The notes below the pieces were generated by a model that did no database searches, was not told the DNA's origin, and worked only from the letters and a program-made list of their open reading frames with translations. From NCBI GenBank assembly GCA_018873245.2, contig JAEMBT020000003.1, positions 860,447 through 924,446 of the forward strand: a DNA stretch of 64,000 bases, in the 5' to 3' direction. Below, in pieces: positions 21,872 through 35,443 of the stretch; position 1 is the stretch's first letter; each line of letters starts with the position of its first letter. The position numbers and the translations under genes were made by a program. This stretch comes from Archegozetes longisetosus (Eukaryota; Arthropoda; Arachnida; Sarcoptiformes; Trhypochthoniidae).

Positions 21872-24800
21872 ATGTTTTTATTCAATAAGATATTAAGTTT
21901 TTTGACTATTTCAACTATTTTTCTGAATTCTATTCATTGTATCGATAATAATGATAAGAGTAATAATACTTATACTGAGAAATGGACCAAAATCTTAGAC
22001 AATTTCGAAAGAATTTTTAAATCTCAAACCGATCAACTCTTGGCTCAATTGGATTCTGTTAAAAATGATTTGAATGTTTCATCAGAGTGTATTACAAGTG
22101 TTGAACGTCTATTACTTAGAGCTACAAAAGATGAATGGGCTCTGAAAAGTGAGATCAATGAAATATTAAACGCCGAACTGTAACTTCTCTTTGAAAATCA
22201 CACTCGCATTCTAGTTAAGCAAAACTTAGATTTCGAGGTGTTCAAATTTAATTATTTTAAGCGTAAGATAAGTGGTTTATCAAATGCTTAACTTAACTAA
22301 TAGAACATTATTTGTGAGCGTGATCTTCAATAATATGAGTCAAAATTCGTCAGTATATCTTTATATATCTATGTAATATACGTGAAATTTTTCCAATGCT
22401 TTCCCCTCACATGTTTTTTTAAAAGAGAAAAAATTCGAAATTACGTTAATTAATAGAACGTTTTATCAAATAGTGTGGGATTCAATGGGTCGCTGGCCCT
22501 CAGGTTTCATCAGTGGTTCGTTTTCATCGTTTGGTGATTATGACCAGTGCTTGTCTATAAAAGACGAAAAAAATAGTTTTCCAATAAGTGGAAAGTATTG
22601 TTTCCTAGAATTACGTCCACCAAAACCAGTGCACAAAATAAGTCTGAATAATACAAAATATCAGAATTCTTATTATGAATCTATTATCAACCATTGGATC
22701 ATAATGGATGGATTCACTCCTTTGGCTAATGGTATCTGTTTGCCATCTGTTTGTACTGAGAATGAGATTCAGCAGATACTGACTAAGAGTAAGCATTTTC
22801 AACTCACACCAAATTCTAACGGATTTAAAAATCGAAGCACAAAGTTTTGTCATTTATCCATATTTTTATCTCATTGTATGATTGAAATTAAGCCTTGACC
22901 TCATTGTCTGACTTAAGACTGAGAGTGAAATACTGTTCAACACAAGAAGAGAATGATAGAAGACCTCTTAAATTTGGCCAAAAAATTGCTATGTATTCAA
23001 TGCTATATCATATTTGAAGTGCAAATAAACATATTGTCTCCGAAGATTTGAAGCATAATTACAGTTGAAAAATAATGCAAAAACTGATGAAAAAATTCAG
23101 AGACAAATTTTAAGTTTTTATTGCATTTCAATGTATAAATTGAACTTAATATAAATATTGATTTGATATGTTCTTCCACAGAGCCATAATTTCGGTAAAT
23201 GTTATTCTTATAGTAACCGGAACTTTGTTGAAATATCTCAACCTCAGTAATGAATTATTTGCTCTAAGACTTTTGGAATGCTATTCATTTGTGAATAATA
23301 ACAAAATATTATTTAAAGTCAATACAACAAAGAACAGAGAAGGACAATTCAAATACATTCATGGCTTAAGAGTTATATCAATATTTTGGATACTTATTGC
23401 TCATGTTTATCTAATCCACCCGTTTCTTCAACTGCCGGAAAGAGTGTCACCACTTTTACGACTGGATGATGTCAAAACATTATTTCAACACATGACAACT
23501 CATTGGGTGACAGGTGCCGGACTAGCAGTCGAAACATTTTTTATAATCAGGTTAATATTGTTCAATTAGATAATATTTCAGTTTAAAACTATTCCATAAA
23601 ATATAGTAATTAACTTAATCTTTCTTTATTAGTGGTTTTCTTGCTGTATATTCAAATTTATCAGTTTTTAAGAAGAATTCAATTAATATATTCAGCTTTA
23701 TTTTACTTCGATGGTTAAGGTAATTTCTTGTATTTTCAGAACAATTTCGTTTTAAAACTGAACTTCACTAAGCATTTAGTATAAAAAGAGTCAAAACTAA
23801 TAATGAATTAGTTAAAATCTTTACAACGAACTTGATGTTAAAATTAGATTCAGTCCGCCAACAGTTGGTGTGATATGCTTCATAATAGTTTGGCCACTTT
23901 TCGGTTCCGGTCCTTTATTTCACCCAGAATTCACCGACAAAGTTACCGACCCGTGTTATAATTCGTGGTGGACTAACCTACTATTCATCAACAATTGGAT
24001 GAATCCTTCCTCCATGGTATACAAAAGCTTGAAGCAGTACAATATGACAATCGATTAATCTAAACTTTGAATTTGATAGTGCAATGACGTAACATGGTAT
24101 CTGAGTTGCGATTTTCAGCTTCATATACTTTTATATTTTGTTATTTATTTCTATTATCGGAGACCAGTGCTAAACAAATTATACATCATTTTAATGATAA
24201 TTCTTGGTTTCATTGCTCCAGTATTAATCGTGTTGATTAGTATTTCAGACTCTCAAAATACATCAATTCTTTCTCATCTAGAAGACAAGTAAAAACTGCT
24301 AAAATTCAATTCAAATTACATATTGTAAAAAATAAAAATAATTCTTTATTTTAATCAAGACTTCCAAAAGATATCAGAACACTTGAATTCGCGGCTTATA
24401 ATCATTTGATTCCATACTTTTTTGGTGTAATTCTAGGCTTAATCTTGATCAGAAAAACGCAAATTAACATAAAACTTGTAAGAAAATAGGTTTGAGAGAA
24501 TATCAGAAAACACAATGATTTAAGTCCATAGAAATTTTTTGTTGAATAACTTTAGATAACTCGTTGGATTTTATGGATAGTATTGTTTCACTTAATCTTT
24601 TTGCTACCCCTTTCACGGTATGGTTTAACACAAAGCAGAATAGTAGCTGACACTCCACTAGAAACTGCGATAATATTTGGTGTAATCCGACTATTATGGT
24701 CATCAGGAGTAATCCGACTATTATGGTCATCAGGTGTGGTATGGATCTGTTACCAATTTTCGATAGGTAGAGGAGGACTTATAAATAAACTACTCTCGAG

Positions 24801-25196
24801 TAATTGTTTACAACCATTGAGTCGATTAACATTTTGCATATATCTTATGCATATGGTTCCCATTTGGCACAACTATTTCATAATAAGAAATCCAATAACA
24901 TTAAGTCAAGAAAATCTTGTGAGTTTTATCGGGTCAATAAATGCATTATAACTTAAAAAAGTTGATTATTTGAATTTGTTTTTTGTGTATTTTAGGTTTT
25001 TATAGCATGTTCTGATGCCGTTCAATCGATATTTTTGTCTTATTTGTTATATTGTACTTTTGAAGCTCCTTATGTGAACATTTGCAAATTAATATTCAAG
25101 TCATCTATTAATATACATTCATATAACGACAAAGATGACAATGATAATACGGTTGGACTCAACAAACATGAAAGTACTAATGACTCTAGTCTATGA
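21872..25196 (+). CDS. NRF-6-like multi-pass acyltransferase (nose resistant to fluoxetine family)
   Basis: Ten exons join in frame with GT-AG introns: 21872-22148, 22474-22788, 22926-22992, 23182-23550, 23633-23719, 23848-24016, 24080-24288, 24360-24477, 24556-24918, 24996-25196, giving 724 residues. Signal peptide 1-23. An extracellular NRF domain follows (exons 2-3): MWDSMGRWPSGFISGSFSSF, DYDQCLSI, KYCFLEL, LANGICLPSVCTENEI, MKYCSTQEEN with its conserved Cys. The acyltransferase-3 membrane domain then has LRVISIFWILIAHVYL with the conserved His, SGFLAVYS, RFSPP, CYNSWWTNLLFINNW, CNDVTWYLSCDFQL and LSRLTFCIYLMH, ending in a polar cytoplasmic tail. In nematodes this family affects uptake or transport of lipids and drugs. 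Exon 9 contains a 27-bp tandem duplication in a membrane helix. Confidence 0.93.
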
Positions 25197-25225
25197 AAAC
25201 CTACGAATAATTACAGAATTTCTTC

Positions 25226-25231
25226 AATAAA
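25226..25231 (+). promoter_or_regulatory. Polyadenylation signal of the NRF-6-like gene
   Basis: AATAAA lies 30 bp after the stop codon at 25194-25196, in the expected place for a short 3' UTR. Confidence 0.55.
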
Positions 25232-28021
25232 TATGTTCTGAAGAACTTAATGAAAATCATTCATTCTGATTTTTTATGATTGTGATTTTTTGCCAAAAAT
25301 ATCAACAATTTTCCATATGTTATTCAACTCTATATAAGAATTTTTATAATATATGTTACTTCTAGTTTTGAGAAAATTGTCATCTCATTTTCTCACAGTA
25401 CTGTAGACGATATCTCGGTAAAGAATTGATCAAGTTATACAATGTGAGAATTAACGTGTTTTAAGTTGAATAAAATTTAAATAATAATCTTTTAATGAAT
25501 TATTGATTTTAAATCAAAAATTTATTCATAGTCTATTGCTTTACTTTGAATTCTAATACAGAGCGTTGAATTTAGTTTGTGTGAAACTAGTTATAAGGCA
25601 ATAAATTGTATAATAAAATGTTATCCACCAATATTAACATAATTTGGTTTTCAATCGGGTGGTATTCCAGCTGTTTTTAGAAAATATACTGCAGTTATGG
25701 TCATCAGTTAAATGAGAATCAATTTTAGGAGATTAATGCAAGAATCTTTTAAACTTGCTTTATAAACATGAAAATCATTCATTATAAATTATTTCCAACA
25801 ATGAAATCCAATATTTCTATGACTGAGTCAGTTAGAGTCAAAAGCTTCAGGAATCAAAAGAAATACTAAAGAAAAAATTATTTGATTCACCTTATGTCTA
25901 CCTCAAGGAACAATTTTCGACTTATAACTTGAAATAAATATGCTCATTAATAACTAATATCATTTTCCTTTTGCATATTTAAAGACGAAGCAGTTTTCAA
26001 GAAAATAATTAGAACCAAAGAGTAAATACATAGCAAGTTAGTATATTATAGTACTCGAAAATGTCAAAAAGAATAATTGTTGAATGGTTCAGAGCTAATA
26101 GAACTGTAGAAAATTAGCAGATGCAAAACCAGTTATGGTTTAAATGAATTTTGTGAACTTTAAGGAAACTTTTGAATGTCTAATCATAGACAAGGCATCG
26201 TTTTCATTTATATATCCAATACTTTGAAGTCAAAATAAATCCGATATCATTTGAAAAGGTTTCAGATATTAAGGCCTTTATATGATTTTTATAACTACTG
26301 TAATGAATGGGTTGCGAAATGATTGCCAAAAGACAGTTCTTTATAACACTTATATTGTAATGATGTCTCGCGTTCAGGAAGAAAGACAAATCTTCGATTA
26401 ATATGAATAATTTTCATTATCTTTCGATAGAAATAATGAAATAAACCTTCACATCAGGATCAAAGAGAAAATCGTTGGAATAGTAAATAGGTTATGAAAT
26501 TTATTTGTCGACTTCAATTCAGATGGATATGAAGATAATCCTATTCTATATAAATGATTTTCTGCAGAAAACTCTGTTGAGTCTAAGAGTCCGTTTGGAT
26601 TAATATTAACACTTTCTTTCAAGTTGATTTAGATTTTATTCATATGGAAAGAAAGTGACCAAATTTGACAATTTCTCCTTCGAGTTAAACAAATTGACTC
26701 TTATTCAATGATTCAAAGATTTTTAGTTTATATTTCATAGTTTTTAAGTTATCTAGGAATATTCGATCTGAAGATTTGAATCAATAATTCAATAATCTTA
26801 TACAAATTGTTCTTATTTCAAAATCAGAAATTCTTAATTTTAAACTTTAAATTTCAAAATATTTCCTTTAGAATATAATCAAAGTGAAATAAAATAAACA
26901 TTGGTATAAGAAAACGTTGCAAATTTCTAAGACTTTTTCATTGACTTTTATCAACTGTATTACAAGTAGAGAAGAGACTTGTAAGTATAACCACTTTTTT
27001 TCAATTGTTATTTTTGATATTCGTTTAAATTAGTTCGAATTAATTTAGATTTCGATTTTAGGTTTTAAGTATAGACTTTTATTCAACAAGTTTTACCGAT
27101 TTTAAACTTTACTGTCGGACAGAACTGGTTTTGAACCGATTTGACTGTTTGTACTGGTTTTGATAAAATTCTATGAGGTAATTCTCATAAATTATTCGAG
27201 AAATAGTTTACAACTACTCATAATACCATTTATATGCATATAATGTTTATTCTTCAACAGTATTTTGTTTCATTTCAGATAATGAACAAATGTTTACAAA
27301 CAGGTCATACCTGATAGATCAACTTTATAAAAGCATTATATAAACCTCTTTATACTAAAACTACTGGCAAAATTAAAGCTATGATTGCAAAAATGATGTT
27401 TATTTTATTATGAATGAGATAACAAACACTTGCAACAGATATATGCTGAATGTGTTGATAAGACCGCTAAATGATGAGCTTATTAAACCTATGCTCATAA
27501 ATATTTTTCTTGAAAACAAACAATTCATAGGCATGTAGACCTACCACCTATTTTTCGCTCGAATCTTGTACAAAATATATCACAGGAGGTACATGCATTA
27601 TATATTTTTTGGAATTCATTATTCTTTGGTTGATGTCTATCAGTAGTCGATAGACATTATTTAATCAATATTTATTGTTATTAAGTCTACTAAAACACGA
27701 ATATATTTGCTTAGTTTAGTACAATTAATTGAAATTCTAATTTCCTTGAATTTTTTTATATTATTTGTACCTGAAAGTATTCTTTTGTCAGATTTATTAA
27801 TGTATACTTTAAATGATAATTCTTTCATTGATATCAAAATTTTCAGATTATCATTATCTGAGTGTTAAAGTTAAAAAATTTCAAGACAGCAAGAAATAAA
27901 TTTCAAACTCTAATCAGAAGATTTTGTTATAAAAACTATTAACAAACAATTATTCAAAAGTTTGTTCTTCATAAGTGATGAACTGTAGGAACAAGCAATC
28001 TAAACCAAACAATTATTAATT
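25232..28021. other. Intergenic, no gene seen
   Basis: About 2.8 kb of AT-rich DNA. A short frame at 26060-26115 (SKRIIVEWFRANRTVEN) resembles a helix-turn-helix start of a transposase, but it is too short to claim. No other supported feature. Confidence 0.4.
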
Positions 28022-28184
28022 CAATTTTGTTATCCTAATTAAATATCAAATGATTTGTTTTAATTTTACTTCTATTCATGCATCCTGTACAATCACTGCT
28101 CTTTTTTCAATTCCTGCCTATACAACTGTACACTGAGCGCAATCCTGTACAATACAGGAAGATCTTGTACAGGTGGTAAGTCTG
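28022..28184. repeat. Dispersed ~160-bp repeat, copy 2
   Basis: Same orientation and extent as 20545-20704, starting CAATTTTGTTATCCTAATTA and ending with a GTACAGGTGGTAAG variant. Confidence 0.8.
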
Positions 28185-28924
28185 TACTACAATCGCATTC
28201 AAATTTTGTTGAACCAAATGTAAACTTATTTTCCTTTTCTTGAAATGAGTTCTGAATGTATTTTCGAGTAATCTAACAAACAAGTTATTAGGAAAATCAT
28301 TATTCAAAACAATTCTATCATTATTTTCCAGACTTAAAACCAAAGTCAGGAATTTCAGGAATAAAATTGCTCTGCAGATCAAGTTTTAGACAGTTTTTGC
28401 AATTCTTGACTACAGCAAAAATTATTTGACCACTTAGCTGCTTGTTCTTAACAATTCAAAGTGTTTTTGATTTTTTTTAAAGAATTTGAACCAATTTTTG
28501 TCCATATACTATTGTGGGAGATATGAAAGAACTCAAAAATGCTGCTTTCCCGATAAAGTCATCAACTTTTGTAATACTCATGTTATTAATTTTTCAAAAC
28601 TAGTTCCATTCAGTTGTTGATGAATTTAAGGTGTTTTTTATTTCAGTACCAAAACAATGTATTCATGGATCTCCAGTCATGACATGACAACTGCAAGGAT
28701 ACAATTGTTTCACTACCGAATATCGGCAGCAGATGACTGAAAAATTTAACAAAAATATTTTTTCTTTTGTGATATAGAGTAAAACAATATGTGATTAAAA
28801 CTTCATAATCATTGATGAAAATGTTTGACATTTAATAGAAATTCTCGAATGATTGACAAAATAAACAATGCAGAATGTATATATACATATTAAACCATGT
28901 CCATTTGAGTAGTTTTCTAAACAA

Positions 28925-29550
28925 AGCACAAAATTATGGATTTTCTAGCATTAATAATTGTTTTTAATGCAAACGTTCCTATTCTCGGAGTGATTTCATG
29001 CAGTTCCACACAAATAAACAGTTAACGAATATTGTAATAGATCATTTTTTTGTTATAACCAGGTTTCTATCAAAAACTTATGTCAATGCAAACTAAACTA
29101 TCGTTTCAGTACTTATGTTAAAAATTTTATCGAAAATATAGTCATTATGAATGTTATGAAAAGAGATTTCAAATCTATGATAGAAATAGAATTTGTTTGA
29201 CTGGTGTTTGTATTTGTAAGTTTGGATGTACAACCGATATGAGTGTGTAGTTATGCGGCAAGTCATGTTACTCTATAAATGATTGGAACTCAAACGAATT
29301 CTCATGTGAAAATAGATGTGAATGTCAACCAAATTATATCTGTTATTCTAAAACCAATAGAGGTCTAATCAGTAGCGATGATGATTATAGTGATCGTAAT
29401 CTTGTCAAAATAATTATGATTGCACTGAATTTGGTGAAAAAATCATGTTTATATCTGTAATAGACAATAAAACAATTTGTAACAACAATTTATGCAATGG
29501 ATGTAAAACTAATCAAACAATAAACCCACGGAATAAATTTTGTGATATGG
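28925..29550 (+). pseudogene. Broken gene for a small cysteine-rich secreted protein, family unknown
   Basis: A signal-peptide-like start (MDFLALIIVFNANVPILGV) is followed by cysteine-spaced coding stretches such as CLTGVCICKFGC, CENRCECQPNYIC and CNNNLCNGC, all on the plus strand. The cysteine density and spacing resemble small extracellular disulfide-rich modules, but no named family was recognised. The reading frame is interrupted several times, so the copy is broken. Confidence 0.4.
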
Positions 29551-29556
29551 GTCTGG

Positions 29557-29636
29557 TTCACTAGACCGACAATTCGTTAGACCGGCAATTCACTAGACCG
29601 ACAGGGAACTAGACAAACAGTTCATTAGACCGACAA
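29557..29636. repeat. 16-bp minisatellite, five copies
   Basis: Exactly 80 bp: five tandem 16-mers of the type TTCACTAGACCGACAA with a few substitutions. It directly abuts the palindromic MITE that starts at 29651. Confidence 0.9.
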
Positions 29637-29650
29637 TATTTAGGTATATA

Positions 29651-30408
29651 CAGGGTGTAAAAGAAAAGACTCCGTAAAATTAAAAGTTAATAGCTTTTTA
29701 ATTATTCGACCGATTTAAAAATTTTTTTGTTTAAAAGTAGAATAATGGGAGTTTTTTCCAGCTTTGGAATTTTTATGATTCTAGCACTCATGTCATTTAT
29801 ATTCGTGAAATAGTTAACATTACAGTCTATGGAAAAAAATTTAAATTTGAATATCTTGGAAACGCGAGCTGATATCGACACAATTTTTACAAAATATATT
29901 TATTATATCATTATAGTCAACCTTACCAAATTTGACAGCTATTGGTCAAGAAGTTTAAAAGTTATGGCTATTTTCATATTTTTTAAATTTCACTTTACTA
30001 AATAAAGCAGATTAAAAGTCATTAACTTTCACTTTTACCGAGTCTATTATTTTATATACTCAACATTCTGCATGAAAATATGAAAAATAGCCATAACTTC
30101 TAAAGTTCTTGACCAATGGCTGTCAAATTTGGTAAGGTTGACTATAATGATATAATAAATATATTTTGTAAAAATTGTGTCGATATCAGCTCGCGTTTCC
30201 AAAATATTCAAATTTAAATTTTTTTCCATAGACTGTAATGTTAACTATTTCACGAATATAAATGACATGAGTGCTAGAATCATAAAAATTCCAAAGCTGA
30301 TAAAAACTCCCATTATTCTACTTTTAAACAAAAAAATTTTTTAAATCGGTCGAATAATTAAAAAGCTATTAACTTTAATTTTTACGGAGTCTTTTCTTTT
30401 ACACCCTG
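29651..30408. mobile_element. Palindromic MITE of the mariner/Tc type
   Basis: Ends CAGGGTGTAAAAGAAAAGAC and its reverse complement are flanked by TA on both sides (29649-29650, 30409-30410). The two halves are near-perfect inverted repeats about 350 bp long around a short centre near 30025, so the whole 758-bp element can fold on itself. It encodes nothing credible; the frames within are mirror artefacts. Confidence 0.88.
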
Positions 30409-30410
30409 TA

Positions 30411-31729
30411 CTTATAGACTGTTGTTCTTATAAATTCGTTTTGAATTATTTCATTTTCTTCCGAAATTGATTTGGATTTATTGTAGTTTACCTAAAATTG
30501 AATCGAATGATTCGAATTTTCTATATTCTCAAATAAATCATGATTTATTTTACTATATGCATATTCTTATTGATTCATATAGTTTCATGCAATAAACAAA
30601 CATTTTATTTGAACATCTGCAAAAATTTGTTACTTAGTTTGTATTCAAATCATATTTTAAAATTGAATTGATTAAAAAAGAATTGAGAGAAATAGAGTAG
30701 TAAAAAAGGCCACATGATCGTACCAATAGTAATAGTCACACAAACGTGTTGAATTCGTTAAAACGATTCCAGTGAGCAAAATTGAGAGAAACAAGTATTT
30801 ATTTGAAAATATTGTGTAAATAATTCAATTATGATGACTATCATATTTTAAACAGTCCGATTGAGCACATCATTTCAGGAAACATTATAAGTAAGAAAAG
30901 ATTATTCTGAACAAGTTAGGTCGGAAACAACTAACCATTGAGAAACTTGACTTGAAGGCTGTAGACCTAACTGTAACACCTTTGGTAGCTATATTGTTCA
31001 TAATTTATTATTGGCGTGTATACCAACCTATTCCACCACCAGTCAATTGAGTCAATCAGCTAGAAAAATGATTCTGGCTGAAAAAATATGTCAACATATG
31101 ATAAGGATTCAATAAATAAATATGAAACTAAACAATGAAGAGATATGGATTCTTTTAAAGAAAAGTAAAAATTCAGGAAACAAGGTTCTACTTGATAATT
31201 GTTAATAATCTTTCTTCATTCTTTAATGAGTAAAGGAGAATTGAATAAGTTTTATTGATTGATTTTTCAATTTTGAAGATATGTGACCACAATTCACTTA
31301 TAACATTAAGAAAATCTACTCTCGAAAATTATGAAAATGTTTGGTAGCGCATAGTGGCTATTAATTTGGATTCCATGACTTCTGTTTTCAGAAGTCATTA
31401 AAAAATACAGAATTCATAAAATTAATAATGTCCTCATTTTATTTATATGATAGTAATTCATAGTTTCCCACCCAATAAAATGAGTTATAAAAAGATTATC
31501 ATAAGTTTTGGTAATCTTTCTCAATCCCAATAGAACGAACGAAGAATTTATCGATCATCTGTGGTTTCATATTACGAACGTTATCGAGTAAAGAATATTG
31601 AATGACTAATATATTTTCATTAATGCTTATGGCTTTAGTTTCTGACACGTTTCTGGTGGAATCTTAGTTGATACTTATGTTTTCTGGTTCAGTATTGAGA
31701 TGAGATCTCGGCTATAAAGTTTCAGATCC
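30411..31729. other. Intergenic, no gene seen
   Basis: AT-rich, short frames only. No structure supported. Confidence 0.45.
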
Positions 31730-31732
31730 TAA

Positions 31733-32086
31733 GGGTCTATTTACACAATTCAATTTATGTAGAATTCAAGTGACTTGAAGACTTGAGTTCAAGTGAATTG
31801 AACAATGTGTATATATAAATTGCCTCAACTGTTGTTGAATTCAAGGTATCAAAAAAGTTGAACGATGTTTAACTTTTGTCAATAACTTGAATTCATTGAC
31901 CAATCACAGTATGCATTGTAATTAAAAACATACTACGCATTTTGTTTGCATTTTTTAAAGTAATTTGATTGGACTAAATCTATTATTTAATTCAATATTA
32001 TTATTTATGTGTAAATAGAAATTGAATTTATGACAATAGAATTCAAGTATTGAATTCTACATAAATTGAATCGTGTAAATAGACCC
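31733..32086. mobile_element. PIF/Harbinger-type MITE
   Basis: Termini GGGTCTATTTACACAATTCA and the matching reverse complement (GTGTAAATAGACCC, with more beyond) form about 38-bp inverted repeats. They are flanked by the 3-bp duplication TAA (31730-31732, 32087-32089), which fits the TWA target of this superfamily. Length 354 bp, non-coding. The termini differ from the Harbinger element at 12145, so a different autonomous partner is expected. Confidence 0.88.
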
Positions 32087-32245
32087 TAATACTTCACCTT
32101 CTTTAGGATATGCGCAATTTTATATAAATCCTTCAAACTTGAATTTCATCAGAATATTCGAGTTTAATACTTAGGTTAGGCTGAGTCTAATTAGTTTGAA
32201 ATCACGGGTAAACTCAATGATCTTACAATGAAGGGTGATGAGACC

Positions 32246-34666
32246 CAGCCTGACCACATGTCCCGGAATGACCTTAACAGTCCAGGAATCGTGAACTGTG
32301 TCCAGGTGGAAGGAATGGGCCATTCCTTGACAATCAAGTGTCCAGGAATGACAAATGCTTGACAAAATGTTTAAAAATTGATTTTTCGAAATTGTATTAA
32401 ATGATTTAAAGAATGTAAATGTACTTATCATTACTCTATATCAATACTAAAACAAAACTGTAAAATAGGCATAAAATATAACTGAATCCTGAAGTAGTAA
32501 TGCATTTACTCATAATTATTTGTTGCTAATGTTCACACTAATAGTATATAATGTTACTATATTTTCTGAACAAGTAATTTACATTTCGCTAAAGATTTAA
32601 TATTTGTTTTCAATAAATACTGAAAATATTTATTATTATATCAATTAATTGCTAACAAACTAATATCATGTCAAACAAACGAACTATTAATGAATCGCCA
32701 AAGAAATCAAAGAAGAGATTGACTTATTTCCAGGACATATGGCTTTCCAAAGATAAATATAAAGATTGGCTTAGAAAAGTTGATGACTTCAAAGCTAATT
32801 GTATATTATGTAAAACTCAATTCACAATTAAATACGAAGGCATTTCAGCTGTCAATACACACAGAAAATCGAAATCACACGAATCAAATGTGAATTCGGC
32901 CAAAATGTCTTCAGCGTTAAGCAATTTCATCGCTAAATGTGATTCAAGTGAAACCAAATCTATAGTTGTCTCAGAGATGTGTTTGGCATATCATTCAGTA
33001 AATCATCACTTGAGTTACCGATCGACTGACTGTGGTAACAAATTAATTCAGAATTTATTTACTGATTCCAAGATTGCTAAAGGATTACGTTGTGGTCGAA
33101 CCAAAATGGAAGCTATAGTGAAGAATGTTTTGTCTCCAGCTTCTATCGAATCTCATTTGAATAAAATTAGAGGTAAAGCATTTTCAATAACAAGCGATTC
33201 TTTCTAATAAGGGAAACATTAAACTGTTTCCAATCGGCATTCAGTATTTTGATAAAACTAATGGGATATGCAATTTCGTACTTGATTTTTACGAAGACTC
33301 AAATGAAAAATCTGATGATATTTATAATCATTTAAAGAAATCTTTAGCCAATAATGAGTTGAATCAAAATCAAGTAATTGCTTACAGTGCTGACAATGCA
33401 AATGTAAATTATGGTAATTATCATTCAGTCTACGAAAACTTCAAGTCAGAAAATAATTTTATAGTAAAAGCGAATTGTAATTGTCATTTAATTCATAATA
33501 CGGCCAAATATTCCTTAATGAAACTGGACTTAGATGTGGAAAATCTAATCATCAAAATTTTTGCACATTTTTCAAATTCTGCAAAGCGTATCGAATCTCT
33601 CAAGTCTTGCTACGAGTTCAGTGGAACAGAGTTCCAGAAAATACTAAAACATGTCCCTACTCGTTGGCTTTCACTTTTTCCAGCAATAAAGCGTTTGTTG
33701 AAAAATTCTAAAGAAATTAGAAACTATTTTATAGGAATTGGTACGGATAATTATCATAAAGTTATAGTTGAATTTGTTTGGGGCGTAAAAATTAATGGAT
33801 TGAATAGTTCTGATCTTTATTTAGAATTTACTAAACATCTAATGGAAATATTTCACCAGAATTTAGAACTTTTGCAGAGCAATAAAGTCAATTCAAGCAA
33901 TTTATATGACATAATGATGAAGTTGAAAATACAATTGACAAATAGACGTAAACATAAGTTTTTTGGCTCTAATATTAATGATTACCTCAAGAGTATATCT
34001 GTTTCTGAACGTGAGACTTTCGAATGTAAAGCATTGGAATGCTATGACAGGGCTCTGGATTATTTAGAAAAGCATTTTAATTTTGAATCATCTATTTTCA
34101 AACATTTTAAAGTCCTTAATTTGGACGACAAACTTGATTATGAAAATATCAATCAAATCTTGAATGTATTGAATATGAAAGTGAATCGCGACAAGATGTT
34201 CGATGAAATCAGTTTATTCAATCAATTTTTAATGATGCTAAACTCTGAAGATAAAGCTCTGAATTCTGTTAATAAGTGGTGCAAAATATTGTCAGCTCTA
34301 GATTTACCAAATTTAACAAAAGTCGTTGAAACTGTTTACGCAATCCCAATAGCGAATGATTTCATAGAAAGCGTGTTCAGCACAATGAAAAAGATTTGGA
34401 AAGATGACCGAAGTCGAATAAATGTGGACACAATTAAAGCTGAAATATGTACTAAAAATAATTTCTCAATGAATTGCTGTGAATTTAAAAATTTTATACT
34501 AAATAACGAAAATCTAATCAAGGCCGCTAAAAATGATACTAAATATGATAGAAAGTAATATTTACTTAAAAAATGGCAATAAATTTGATGTTCCGGAATG
34601 TCCAGGTAATTATTCAGTTTTTATTGAAAAAATCAAGGAATTGGCGAAAGAGATGTGGTCAGGCTG
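32246..34666 (+). mobile_element. hAT transposon with disrupted transposase
   Basis: Ends CAGCCTGACCACAT (32246) and its reverse complement (ending 34666) are flanked by the perfect 8-bp duplication ATGAGACC (32238-32245 and 34667-34674). Length 2421 bp. A second, shared subterminal word near both ends is TGTCCAGG/CCGGAATG. It belongs to a different hAT lineage from the element at 895-3645: ends, length and protein differ. Confidence 0.92.
32668..34558 (+). pseudogene. hAT transposase, frameshifted
   Basis: Frame one (32668-33207) starts with a short basic tail and a BED-like zinc finger (CILC ... HRKSKSH) and runs to AFSITSDS at the first catalytic Asp. The downstream frame (from about 33200; ATG at 33359) continues as SNKGNIKLFPIGIQYF, then YSADNANVNYG with the second Asp, and ends with the dimerisation domain carrying the Glu (ANDFIESVFSTMKKIW). 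A shift of one or two bases near 33199-33205 separates them; no other break was noticed. The C-terminal part resembles the fragment at 35444-35720 closely, so both come from related elements. Confidence 0.88.
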
Positions 34667-34674
34667 ATGAGACC

Positions 34675-35443
34675 TAACCTGACCTATTGAATTAACTTTA
34701 TTTATAGTGAATAATATAAAAAACAAAGAAATGAAATGATGAATTTTATGACTATTGTGAACTGGGTCTATTCTATTATATATATACAAAGTTTTATAAA
34801 TATAATCTCAAATTTATGTGGGTGGCGATCAAGAAAATAGGCGTGTTTCTTAACACTTTAAAGGCTATACTCACCATACTCTATATGTAGTGTCTATCAA
34901 GCACACGCAACTTGTCCACATCCATAAAATTGGTTTCGTCTATTTTTTTAAAACTAATAATAATATGCTACTTTTCCAATTTAAGAAGAGTTTCAAATCT
35001 TAAATAAGCCTTGCTTTGAAAAGTAAATATCCACTCTGAAGGCCGTCTAATTGCTTCCCATCTTGATTGAGAATAGCGGGTTCAATACCAAAGAATGGAA
35101 GTGTGGCAGATCCTGAATTCATAGAACACAAACAGATATTGTAAAAATGATTAGCGCATTCTTGACAACACACACACACACATAGTATAAGTTGTTAAGA
35201 TTTTACAACTACTTCAGTATAAAAATAGCTCACAGTTTCCGTTTGAAAATAAGCTTCAACAATAAGACACTGATCTCGACTAGTGCTCCCAGGCCATTTT
35301 GTCGCTATACTTAAGAACTTACAAAAAATGCCAATTTTCGCCCTGAGTTCACCTTGATATTAGTAAATTAAATAAATAATAATGTAACATATTTTAACTA
35401 ATAAACTGTTTATTAACTAAACGCTTTACAAAACAAAATTCTA
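34675..35443. other. Intergenic, no gene seen
   Basis: No coding or repeat structure supported apart from a short CA run near 35169. The left terminus of the neighbouring hAT fragment may lie near 35290 but could not be fixed. Confidence 0.4.

Noticed and set aside
26060-26115. Short frame resembling a transposase helix-turn-helix start
   Set aside because: Under 20 residues before a stop, no ends or second domain.
30047-30229. 60-residue minus-strand frame
   Set aside because: Mirror artefact of the palindromic MITE at 29651-30408.
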